From Solen grandis (taxonomy: Eukaryota; Mollusca; Bivalvia; Adapedonta; Solenidae): a DNA stretch of 64,000 bases. Below are positions 32,901 through 39,200 of this stretch, one piece after another; positions within the stretch are counted from its first letter, which is position 1, and the number at the start of each line of letters is the position of its first letter. The stretch lies in assembly GCA_021229015.1 (NCBI GenBank), contig CM037782.1, positions 45,511,040 to 45,575,039 on the forward strand. Direction: 5' to 3'. The notes beneath the pieces were generated by a model that saw only the letters and a program-made list of their open reading frames with translations, made no database searches and was not told where the DNA came from. Position numbers and translations under genes: made by a program.

Positions 32901-35441
32901 CAAAGATAAAATGATTAGCTATTTTTGGCTGGGCTCTTTTACATTTTCCAGAATTTTTTTAATTCATTGGAACAATTGTTCAACACCGCATACATTTGGC
33001 ATTGAACACGTGTTATAACCAATTCATTTTGTGACATTTGGGCCTGTGGTTAGATATTGGTGTGTGGAGGCATTATTGTTTATTTTCATTAATAAATTTA
33101 CTGTTGAAATGAGTGACAGCAAGTGAGTCCATCTGCACACACGAGGCATGCTCAACGTGTGACCCATTAGACTCCAGTTGTAAACCTTTCAAAGAAACCC
33201 ATTTTGAAATGAGGGATATCTTTGTTTATTTATTCTCATTTCAGTGCATATATTTGTATTTTCAGGAACATACTTTGCTCGTAATGCATCCTATTCTGAC
33301 AGATATGTGAGGAATAAACCCAATGGTAAGGGATGGATGACATTGATCAATAATGGTCTGTTTTTTGAGACATTAACCCTGTACCTCATATAGACTCATT
33401 TCAAAGCACTGGCAAACAGAGCTGATCCTGTAGGAACCGTCTGATCAGGGTCTCCACTGTCTGCTTATACAAAATTGTAGCTTAGTTTCTGCACAACTAG
33501 GAAAAATTCTGTGTTTTATTTACCGTTTAAAGTTCAGAAAAATGATATTCATCAAGTCATAAATTTATTGATGAATATTCATGAAGTAAAGGTTTAAGGG
33601 GCCAGTCAAGGAAATAGGAGAAAGTGGCAAAATTAATATAAAATAAGTTTTATTATCGGAATCATAAGAATGGCTGCTTCATATCGATGTAAAAGGTTGT
33701 GGTATACCGGTAGTATGTATTGCACTCCCAACTGCAAGCTTGTGTAAAATTAGTATATAATTGGTATTGGTATATTTAACCTTTCCCTCATAGAGGAAAC
33801 CATGAAAAGACCTATGCGAACAGCATAAAACCAAATCAGCCTGCGAGTAACTCGCAGGCTGATCAGGTTTTATGCTGTTCGCTGCTCCTCAGTGGTCTGG
33901 AAATGAGGATTTTGTAATTAAATTTGGTAAGGTTTAACTGTGGTTTTCTGCAGATCAGGCTTTATGTGGTACTAAGTACTTTATGTGGTACTAAAGCACT
34001 AAGTAATATTTTTACAGTTAAACCTGTACAGCAGCCACCTGTATTAAGCGGCCAACCTGCATTTAACAGCCAGTTTTAATATAACCAAACAAGCATTTTG
34101 GTATACGTTTAACCTTCATTTAGCGATCATCCCTGTTAAGTGGTCTCTTTACATTTTCCCCTTGATTGACTGCTTAAGACAAGTTTGACTGTATACTTAA
34201 AGTCATATTTCATCATTTTTGTTTCTCTTATAAAAAATTTTTTTTAAGATTTTAAGATTTATTTTCAGTTTACAGGGTAATGATTAATGTCAAATTAATC
34301 GTGTACTTGAATTTTTCGTTAGACAGGAATGATGAATATGTTTCAGTATAATTGAAGTGTCCTTAAATTCAAGTATAACTTTAAGTAATCTTGATTGAAT
34401 TTTAGCCTGGTGACAAAAGTGTTTAGAGGTGATACCCCAGTAGTGTGAGTTTGTACGTTTACCCCTGGCAGTGACATACTCACGTTGTTTAAAAATCATA
34501 ATTGTATAGATTCCATGATTGGTTCTGATGTTTAAAGTGATTATAGATATGAAATTGACATTTTTCCTGTAGACCTCAAAATAGGGGAATTAGTAGGTCT
34601 TAACATAGGTTTCATATCTATATTCACTTCAAACATCAGTCTTCATTACCAAATATTTTCTTCTAAAAATGAAATATTCTGCTCTCCAACACATCTTCTA
34701 ACGTGCAAGCATTCAGTTGGGGATGACCATGTCAACAAGGCTCTTGTCTCTTTTTATTGGTTATATCACAGCCAGTGAAAGAAAACACACCTTCATTGCT
34801 ACAACCACCAGTAATCCTTGGTTTTATTGCAAGTCCTTATTAAGATCCAAATGTCACTGTGTCCGTCCTCCAGACCATGATATCAACAGTTATTTTGCCA
34901 ATACACTAACAAGTTCCTTAAGTTAAATGCTTTATACTTGAATTTAATCTTGAAAAGTTACAATCTTTTCTACTTTTTTTTTTCAGGTAATTACCGCAAT
35001 GCTGTACCAAATGTTAGTGCCGGTGCATTTGCCATGGCTTTCCCTGGCCCCGGCAGCCCCTTTCAATCATTTTCGCCACCACAACAACAGTTTGCAACCC
35101 AAACATCAATAAACTTACCAGGCCCGGCGTTACCTACTGGCGGGGCAGCTGGAACTCCCAGCTGGCTGAAAATTCCACCCTTTATGAATGTGTCATTACC
35201 ACAGACTTCCAGCTCTGACAATGTAGATATGTCACACATTGACGGAAAGCTCATGTTTGTCGGGAGAGTGTTGGTCGGACGGACATGCGTGGGAAATCCT
35301 ACGATGCGACGTCCAGAGAAAGACCGTCTTAACAATACGTGTCATACAGCAGTTGACAATATCGACAACCCCTATATCTTTGTTGTGTTTGACATGGCGC
35401 AGTGCTACCCCGAGTACATAATTCAGTATCAGAGAAGATAA
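12844..35441 (+). CDS. RING-IBR-PARP fusion: RING1, IBR and PARP-type ADP-ribosyltransferase (13 exons)
   Basis: Exons: 12844-13012, 16594-16857, 17771-17838, 18668-18793, 21739-21796, 22173-22367, 23409-23511, 23796-23868, 27200-27337, 29439-29584, 32140-32291, 33266-33325 and 34987-35441. All have AG acceptors and GT donors, and the phases chain without a break to 2007 nt (668 aa plus stop). Residues 1-228 are acidic, low-complexity and probably disordered. RING1 spans C238-C287. A ~40 aa helical segment precedes the IBR (C329-C370, all eight ligands). A PARP catalytic domain follows directly: IPAHW at 387-391, RIQNKRLW at 435-442, H468 in RLFHGSS, Y500 in GTYFA, and the strand KLMFVGRVLVG. 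The end is YPEYIIQY, so the third triad position looks hydrophobic (Ile) rather than PARP1-type Glu, suggesting mono-ADP-ribosylation. No RING2 with a catalytic Cys is encoded. Human PARPs lack RING-IBR modules. The protein may couple ubiquitin and ADP-ribose signalling (inference). The weakest exon boundary is the acceptor of exon 2, which was chosen by phase. Confidence 0.85.
13430..13745. repeat. Dispersed repeat in intron 1 (GGGCAAGT family) with poly-G tract
   Basis: A poly-G run (~13500-13514) lies within a segment ending GGGGCAAGTAGATCTTCAAA, TGGGCAAGTGAAAG and TCCTTAAGGAAACCCCTG. A similar segment recurs at ~21238-21335 in intron 4. Boundaries are not clear; it is probably an old transposon fragment. 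Confidence 0.4.
14072..16491 (+). mobile_element. H1 element containing a nested copy of its own family
   Basis: The outer copy begins TTTTTAGCTCACATGAGCAC (~14072) and ends CTCAGGTGAGCG, the hairpin GGGCCATCATGGCCC and TCTTGTT (~16491). Its body is tandem units with GGTATGTAGCATCATCTTAT and ACCAGGGGTCACTTG. A second complete copy interrupts it at 14541-15749. Coding exon 2 of the RING-IBR-PARP gene starts only ~100 bp downstream. Confidence 0.8.
14541..15749 (+). mobile_element. Nested H1 element (insertion into the same family)
   Basis: The insert starts TTTTTAGCTCACATGAGCAC and ends GGGCCATCATGGCCCTCTTG. The interrupted host sequence resumes with GGTATGTAGCATCATC. The host element keeps the intact junction CTTTTGATTTTTGGTATG near 14370 and 14830, so the empty site is known and insertion occurred within a run of five T. 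Confidence 0.8.
16950..17312 (+). repeat. SINE family 1 interrupted by a second SINE
   Basis: The body motifs GGCACTCAGCACATTAGGGT and GTGTCAGGATAATGTTGTGA continue after the interruption as GACTGGGTGTGGTATCATAC and GTGATATGGCAG. A different SINE occupies ~16997-17262. The imperfect 13 bp direct repeat AAT(G/A)TTGTGACTG flanks the insert and is the target-site duplication. Confidence 0.6.
16997..17262 (+). repeat. SINE family 2, nested
   Basis: The tRNA-like head GTGCCTGGATAGCGAAATGA with B-box-like GGGTTCACTTCC is followed by TTTCCTCCCACAATAATGAC and the tail GGTAATCAATGTAAAATAAA. A related tail (CCAATCAATGTGAAATTAAA) is present at ~24040. It is flanked by the 13 bp duplication described for the host SINE. 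Confidence 0.6.
17318..17546 (-). mobile_element. MITE-A copy 2
   Basis: Inverted orientation relative to the copy at 9797: it starts AACCCTTTCCCTCATAGAGG and ends ATATGAGGGAAAGGGTTAA. The central palindrome is partly deleted (ACCAGATCACTCGCAGGC). Confidence 0.8.
17901..17933 (+). repeat. (CT)n microsatellite
   Basis: About 16 CT units lie in intron 3 of the RING-IBR-PARP gene, just after the exon ending at 17838. Confidence 0.9.
18145..18395 (+). repeat. SINE family 1 copy
   Basis: The copy contains CGCAACATACGAAAG, ATGATACTGGTAAAACTCCC, GTGATACTGCAGTGTGGCAG and the tail TACTGTTGGTGGGACGTCAA. The tRNA-like head is missing. Confidence 0.6.
18955..19264 (+). repeat. 28 bp minisatellite, about 11 units
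   Basis: The unit is AAATGTTATCTAGTGATC followed by TTAATTATAG (28 bp), repeated about eleven times with near-perfect identity; single variants have A or T in place of the first G. It lies in intron 4 of the RING-IBR-PARP gene. Confidence 0.95.
19330..19410 (+). repeat. CTTT-rich tract and (GT)n microsatellite
   Basis: A (TTTC)n-like tract at ~19336-19364 is followed by about ten GT units at ~19384-19404, in intron 4 of the RING-IBR-PARP gene. Confidence 0.85.
19960..20135. repeat. Transposon-like fragment
   Basis: The segment contains repeated phrases such as CCGGATTATCGAGTCATTTT, GTATTATCGAATCATTTT and a terminal GGCGAGGTTTCACTGTA. The repeated, inverted-sounding phrases suggest one end of a DNA transposon, but I could not define both ends. 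The surrounding intron (19440-21440) holds nothing else I recognise. Confidence 0.3.
21441..21682 (-). mobile_element. MITE-A copy 3
   Basis: Full-length copy with TTAACCCTTTTCCTCATAG at one end and TATGAGGGAAAGGGTTAA at the other, and the intact central palindrome CAGCCTGCGAGTAACTCGCA. It lies in intron 4, about 57 bp upstream of the exon starting at 21739. Confidence 0.85.
21839..22135 (+). repeat. H1-type repeat fragment
   Basis: The 5'-like motif AACTCACCTGTGGATATGTG is followed by ACTGTAGAGGCCACATATTT and GGTCAAAAGTTAGGTCAC, which resemble the tandem units of the element at 55264-56153. The 3' hairpin end is absent. It occupies the short intron before the RING1 exon. Confidence 0.5.
22173..27337 (+). 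CDS. RING1-IBR block of the fusion gene (exons 6-9)
   Basis: Exon 6 encodes RING1: C238-x2-C241, C253-x3-H257-x2-C260-x2-C263, then C282-x4-C287. The C-x4-C final pair is typical of RING1 in RBR ligases. Exon 7 encodes a ~34 aa helical linker (ELRKALPSIVIDLLEECW). Exons 8 and 9 encode the IBR: C329-x2-C332, C347-x2-C350, C355-x2-C358, H367-x2-C370. The IBR is followed by IPAHW of the PARP domain after only ~17 residues, so there is no room for RING2. RBR ligases normally need the RING2 cysteine to pass on ubiquitin; this module may instead recruit E2~ubiquitin for another purpose (inference). Confidence 0.85.
22405..22443 (+). repeat. (GT)n microsatellite
   Basis: About 11 uninterrupted GT units at ~22419-22443, with GT-rich sequence before them. 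It begins ~40 bp after the RING1 exon donor at 22368. Confidence 0.85.
22539..22700. mobile_element. MITE with ~34 bp perfect inverted repeats
   Basis: The left end TTAAGGTAAAGTCCCTGTAA and its continuation to TTCCGCTACAT match the reverse complement of the right end over about 34 bp without mismatch. The element is ~162 bp. A related, shorter right half occurs at ~62290-62435. No coding capacity. Confidence 0.85.
23093..23329 (+). mobile_element. MITE-A copy 4
   Basis: The ends TTAATCCTTTCCCTCATATA and CTATGAGGGAAAGGGCTAA are recognisable. The core is rearranged: AGCAGCAAACAGCATAAAAC is duplicated and the central palindrome is lost. The copy lies ~80 bp upstream of the exon at 23409. Confidence 0.8.
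23522..23625 (+). repeat. H1-type 5' fragment
   Basis: ATCTCACCTGTTCACAACAT and TTTTGTCCAGTGTCAGCAAT resemble the degraded left end of the AGCTCACC element family. It is a short remnant in intron 7. Confidence 0.35.
23880..24065 (+). repeat. Degenerate SINE family 2 copy
   Basis: Head-like GGTCCAGTGGAAATGTGGGT, the middle AGTACTGGTCCAACCCAGGA, and the tail GTTGTAAGAATTTG then CCAATCAATGTGAAATTAAA match the order of the SINE at 16997-17262. It begins a few bases after the donor of exon 8. Confidence 0.45.
24445..26920 (-). pseudogene. Tc1/mariner-type transposase, broken
   Basis: Reading the minus strand, remnants run from an N-terminal helix-turn-helix region (26888-26664; LSTIHRVKHSIGKSRNLN and RRRPTNLTDDVVRKVAIFIQ) through FVTTDEAMFYLGG near 26500 (first catalytic Asp) and MVFHQDSASSHTSKHTLAYL (26260-26170, second Asp) to PKSPDAAPMDFAIWGILKRR (24740-24680, third Asp region). 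A second element (24755-26168) splits the gene between LRQQ and the third-Asp block; frameshifts and a deletion add to the damage. A terminal-repeat-like ACGAGAGGTGATTCACTAAT lies at ~24448; the opposite end is not recognisable. It is an old copy inside intron 8 of the RING-IBR-PARP gene. Confidence 0.8.
24755..26168 (+). mobile_element. Element C copy inserted in the transposase
   Basis: It starts TTTTTAGCTTGACTATTCGA, carries tandem units of ~150-200 bp containing ATTTTGGTTAAAGTTTTGCA and GGGGCATCAGACAACCAAGG, and ends with the hairpin CTGTCCTCTGACAG followed by CTCTTGTTT. Joining the flanks across a run of five T restores the transposase frame, which supports the boundaries. Other copies are at 39478-40645 and 43919-44662. 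Confidence 0.75.
27424..27960 (+). repeat. Degenerate H1-type element
   Basis: TCTAGCTCACAGAGCACAAC is followed by GACATCTCCTCTGAAACCGC and CTCTGGTTGCCATGGCAACC, the internal units of the element at 29605-30931. The 3' end is not preserved. It lies in intron 9. Confidence 0.55.
28358..28540 (+). repeat. SINE family 1 copy
   Basis: The body motifs CATGATACTGGTATAGCTCC, GTTCCAGGACTGATTGGCCC and TGATACTGCAGTGTGGTAAC are present. Head and tail are missing. Confidence 0.55.
28555..28747 (+). mobile_element. MITE-A copy 5, degenerate
   Basis: TTACCTTTCCCTAATAGACT, GGACATAAAGCCTGATCTGC and GTTACTCGCAGGTGATCTGG place it in the family. Numerous small deletions have eroded it and the right terminal repeat is lost. 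Confidence 0.65.
28817..29071 (+). mobile_element. MITE-A copy 6
   Basis: The left end is diverged (AAACCCTTTCCAGTCTCATT). The right half is intact, with CTTGCAAGTTACTCGCAGGC, TAGGTCTTTTCATGGTGTTC and CTATGAGGGAAAGGGTTAA. Confidence 0.8.
29336..29410 (+). repeat. Short repeat remnant
   Basis: GTGACTCATAGTGATCACTT, GTCTGTCTGTCCATCCGTCA and CACACTTT resemble the 5' end of the nested element at 3272. A similar scrap is at ~24250-24320. It is a small fragment just upstream of the exon at 29439. Confidence 0.4.
29439..35441 (+). CDS. PARP catalytic block of the fusion gene (exons 10-13)
   Basis: Exon 10 encodes VEVEVDNTSGEYYEIAKLF and RIQNKRLWEKYS, the start of a PARP catalytic domain of the PARP7/10/12/14 type. 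Exon 11 holds RRLFHGSS (H468) and FDWRLSGKNGETYGMG; exon 12 holds TYFARNASYSDRYV (Y500). Exon 13 first encodes ~65 residues rich in Pro, Gly, Gln and Ser (about 527-593; FPGPGSPFQSFSPPQQQFAT) and only then the strand LMFVGRVLVGRTCVG and the C-terminal NPYIFVVFD and YPEYIIQY. In most PARPs the segment after SDRY continues directly to the MFLARVLVG strand, so the Pro-rich stretch is an insertion in a surface loop. The stop at 35439-35441 follows six residues after PEYII, as expected for a complete domain. Confidence 0.85.
29605..30931 (+). mobile_element. H1 element with ~320 bp tandem units
   Basis: It starts TTTTTAGCTCACCTGAGCAC with the inverted TGAGCAC-AAA-GTGCTCA and ends CTCAGGTGAGCG, then a degenerate GGGCCACCATGGGCC hairpin and TCTTGTT. 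Internal units of ~320 bp contain CTCTGGTTGCCATGGCAACA (near 29808, 30128, 30448 and 30768) and CATGGCCGCCAGGGGCGGGG. It begins only ~20 bp after the exon 10 donor. Confidence 0.8.
31075..31331. mobile_element. MITE-B copy 1 (TTAACCCTTTACCTCA inverted repeats)
   Basis: Bounded by TTAACCCTTTACCTCATGAA and TTGAGGTAAAGGGTTAA. The interior carries AGCTACATTATTGTATAG and CTTGATCAGACAGCTCCTTC. It resembles MITE-A only in the terminal repeats. Other copies: 33373-33597, 39402-40772 (interrupted) and 42076-42322. Confidence 0.75.
31415..31690 (+). repeat. ~47 bp minisatellite, about six units
   Basis: The unit reads ACACATGAAGACAAGAGACG, then GTTACAAAAATTATGCATAT and ATCCGGT. The first three units are identical and later ones carry substitutions and small deletions. 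It lies in intron 10. Confidence 0.9.
33373..33597. mobile_element. MITE-B copy 2
   Basis: The ends TTAACCCTGTACCTCATATA and CATGAAGTAAAGGTTTAA, with CTGATCAGGGTCTCCACTGT inside, match the family in inverted orientation. The copy lies in intron 12. Confidence 0.65.
33776..33975 (-). mobile_element. MITE-A copy 7, truncated
   Basis: TTAACCTTTCCCTCATAGAG and the intact core CAGCCTGCGAGTAACTCGCA are present. The far terminal repeat is missing; the copy stops after GCTTTATGTGGTAC, which is then partly duplicated. Confidence 0.75.
34014..34192. mobile_element. Short DNA transposon or MITE, ACAGT ends
   Basis: Starts ACAGTTAAACCTGTACAGCA and ends CTTAAGACAAGTTTGACTGT, giving imperfect terminal inverted repeats (ACAGTTAAACCTG against ACAGTCAAACTTG). 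About 180 bp, non-coding. Confidence 0.5.
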
Positions 35442-35573
35442 TTCTTCAGATTAAGATACATGTATTAACTAGTGGGTACGAGTTAAATGCATTAAATTTA
35501 ATCGTGCGTGTGACCTTAGTTCCCAGTACGAGACTGGACTACAATGAGAATCGACTTCCTATTTGGTTGTGAT

Positions 35574-35673
35574 NNNNNNNNNNNNNNNNNNNNNNNNNNN
35601 NNNNNNNNNNNNNNNNNNNNNNNNNNNNNNNNNNNNNNNNNNNNNNNNNNNNNNNNNNNNNNNNNNNNNNNNN
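35574..35673. other. Assembly gap, 100 N
   Basis: Exactly one hundred N bases begin 133 bp after the stop codon of the RING-IBR-PARP gene. A round 100 N usually marks a gap of unknown true length, so exons of the following partial gene could be missing here. Confidence 0.98.
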
Positions 35674-36227
35674 TCTTTTTGCCAAGGCATGAAAATATAT
35701 CTAAATATGGCAAAGGGTTTCTATAACTATAAACTGTGGACTGGATCCCTGTCTCAGAAAACAACTCAACATCTTGAAGATCTATTATTCTCTGAATCTA
35801 TCAATCTAAAAAGAAGCTATGTGTAATTATTTTGGTACTGTTCCTACAGACTATGGTATTTTCTTTTCTTTCACAAGCAAATAGATTTTGATATTTTTGA
35901 AAATTTCACTTTGATTTGTGTCTTGAAATATATAGGTGTTTGATAAAAGAGATTGAATGCAGTAGTGATATTGTAAACAATTCCAGTTTTGTAGAGAAAA
36001 ATTAACCCAACCTATGACCCTCCTTAAGAGATTATTTTCATGTCATAATTAGGTCAACGACTCCCAAATTTGTATCCCAAATGAACCCTTGTGGTCTTTT
36101 ATATAAGCCATGCAAGTCATGGGTTTTATCATATTATTGGACAATTTGATAATTTGACTTTCTTTGTTGTAAAATTGAAATATCCAGGCTTGTGAGTGAT
36201 GTATGCATTTATTGGTATACTTTACAG

Positions 36228-39200
36228 GAAGTGGTTTTTCATCTACCAGATGTCCATGGGCAAGAGCTGGAAGAGGTTAGATATACAGGTAAATACTTAT
36301 ATATATATAGGTAAACACATAGATATACATGTAAACACATAAATATACAGGTAAACTCTTAAATTTCAGGGTCTCGTTTCACTAAACTCTCAATACAAAA
36401 AAAAATCTCTATGTAAATTGGTATTAATCTGTCTGATGTTTTCTGTTTCTTCAATGCATGAATAGGTCACATTGTTATATTTCATGGCATAAATAAGAAA
36501 TTAGTAGTTACTATACAGGAGAGCATGCTTTCAGTTTAGATAACATTTTGTATAAAGTTTTGTGTAATGGACCTATGGTATTTAAAATGTATGGTACGGT
36601 TTGTTTGGAACTTGTGTAAGCTGTCATCCTTTTTGTAAGCACCCTATTCTATAAATAAGCAGTATCAAAATCTGTAGGAACAGAATTAAATTAAATATTA
36701 TTATAAAAGCCCAGTATTCAACTGTTTTATGTTATATCTTGGTTATGCAGTGAGGGGAATTTTTAATATCATATATTGTAGCTTTAGAGATAATCATGGC
36801 TGTGACAGTATTTCAGTTATTTAGCAACATCCAGCTAATTATAGGTGGAGGAAGACTCAGTGCATAGAAGCACCCGGGTAAAACTACCGATGTAATGCAA
36901 GCCAGCTTTCTCACATGAAACATACGAGTGACTCTGCTGGAATGTTAAATCTATAACTGTATAGATATATATATACATAGATATGCTTACCAATGAATAC
37001 ATATGTATTTTTTTCTTCTTTTTTTATCATCGTATTTATACTTTTAGTAATGAAATAAACCCTTAAAACAATAAAGCATCTATGTTTTTTTGTCCCCTAA
37101 ATTTGTCTTTGTCCATCGTGTGTCGTCAACTTTTGCTTTAAATGACATCTTCTCCTAAACCGCTGAGCAGATTTTAATGAAATTTTACAGGAATGATCCT
37201 TAGGTTGTACTGAGCAAAAATAGCTAAAATCGTTTAGGTCTGCCTACCAAGATGGCCACCAAAACTAAAAATTAATGAAATTTAAATACTATATCATTGT
37301 AATTAATTATGTGTACATTTTTTTCCTTACTTAAGCATTTTCTCTGTAGCAGTTGAATTCAGGTGAGCGATTTAGGGCCATCATGGCCCTCTTGTTATAG
37401 CAAACTTATAAGTACATTTATAAAGGTTATAGAAGTAGGTACCACTTTCCTATACATGTAAATATTCTGCAAAGAAATATTCATTTACAGTAAAACCTTG
37501 CTGTTAAGACCCCAATCCATTCCAGCAAAAATTTGTCTCAATACTGATCGAGGTGGTCTCAATTAAGTTTCTGAGGTGATTTTAAGGCAAGGTCTTACTG
37601 TATTTCTTCAATTATATATCTAAATAATCTTACACTGTATCAGTTGTACTACATGTATACATATTTATTTAATAAGGATGATTTAGTGTACTCTTGAACT
37701 GCATGTTTACAGCTGCTAGCACCACAAGACGTATTGTGCAGCAGGCCAAGGAGAAAGTTGGTTCATACACTGATAACAATGCAAGCAGTAAGTACTGTAC
37801 CTGTAGTTAACCTGTTTCTTAAACACAGATTGATATAGACCTTCTTACCCAACTCTTATGATAAAATCTACTGGATAAAGTTATGTGGGATCAGTACAAA
37901 TATTGTAGAATTTATTACAGGTTAGTTGTGCCCCAGACAGGATGTTTTGAATTTTCTGAACCTTTGAAACTATTTTCCCTTGTGCCATGAAAGAAAAAAT
38001 GCTGTTCAGTTTGTGGCTATTTTATTGTTAAATATTCAATGATTTTTACTTCTCATAGAGTTTTGTCTCTGTTTCAGTTTTAAAATTGAAATTTATTTGT
38101 ATATTATGTTAGATGAAATTCTTTTTATTTAGATATTTGAAAGAATCTGTATATAAGTGGAATGATACAGTTTTATGTTTCTTTTTTCAGTGGCTAGTGA
38201 ACCCCCACCACCATATGCACCCCCTGACCCCAGCTCTAGATGTCAAAGTGAGGCAGGTGAAAGGTCTAGAGGTCAAAGTGGAGCCAGGAGGCCTTCAACA
38301 CCAACATATTTGCATCCTGAAAAAGCTTGTTCTTCTGGTGTCCAAGGAAATAGAAATCGGGAACCAACACAGGAAGTTCCTGCATATCAGTACAAAGCAC
38401 AGGTTGCCCATACAAATGTTGTTCAGATAAAGAGACAGGAACCAGGACAGGAAGAAGTAACAAGGGAAACTACTGAGTCACCAAAATATCTTCCTTTGGA
38501 CACACACTCCACTGATGGTACAGTCAGTTTGTTTGAGGATGCAGCTAAGCAATCAAATGTATTAGATGCTGGTAGTGCAGACTCACCTAGAACAGAAAAA
38601 GTGTGTTCTGAACATGAACATGTAGACAGTATTCAAAGTGAGGGAACTGTTGTTCAGTGTGAAGCAGCGTCAGATGCAGACAATCACATCACAATACAGG
38701 ATCAGGGATCCAGTCCTGAGGAGCTTTATCCCTCAAAAGGACCAAACTTCATGACCTTCCAACCGGTACTCTTCCTTCCATTTCTGTTTCTATTCCCAAA
38801 CCACTTAGATTATTTGAACCTGTCTTAGATAGAAATATCCAAACCTGAGGGTGTCCTATTCAATTCAGAACTAAGCCTCGGCATATTTCCGACTTGAAAA
38901 AGATACTGAAAGGTTGGGATATATTGATCTTCTTTTTTTAATGCTTAAGAATTTAGAAAAAAAAAATCTTGATTTATGGTAGTGTTTTATGGGCTTGTTG
39001 TGTATTGATGCCAGAATGCTATCATTTAGGCATATGAGCTGAGCTTTCCAATATCATTCTGTGTGTCAGATTACAAATGCACACTTGGGGTTGAGGAAAA
39101 GACATGAGAAAATATTTTCCAACAGTGCTCAACAGTGCTGATTTTAATTACAATTATAGTATTTAATGAAGTGCCAGATCAGAGGAAAAAGTTCAGTCTG

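Noticed and set aside
35690..35826. Frame just after the N gap (FCQGMKIYLNMAKGFYNYKL)
   Set aside because: It could be an exon of the downstream partial gene, but no donor joins it in phase to the acceptor at 36228 and the peptide has no recognisable features.
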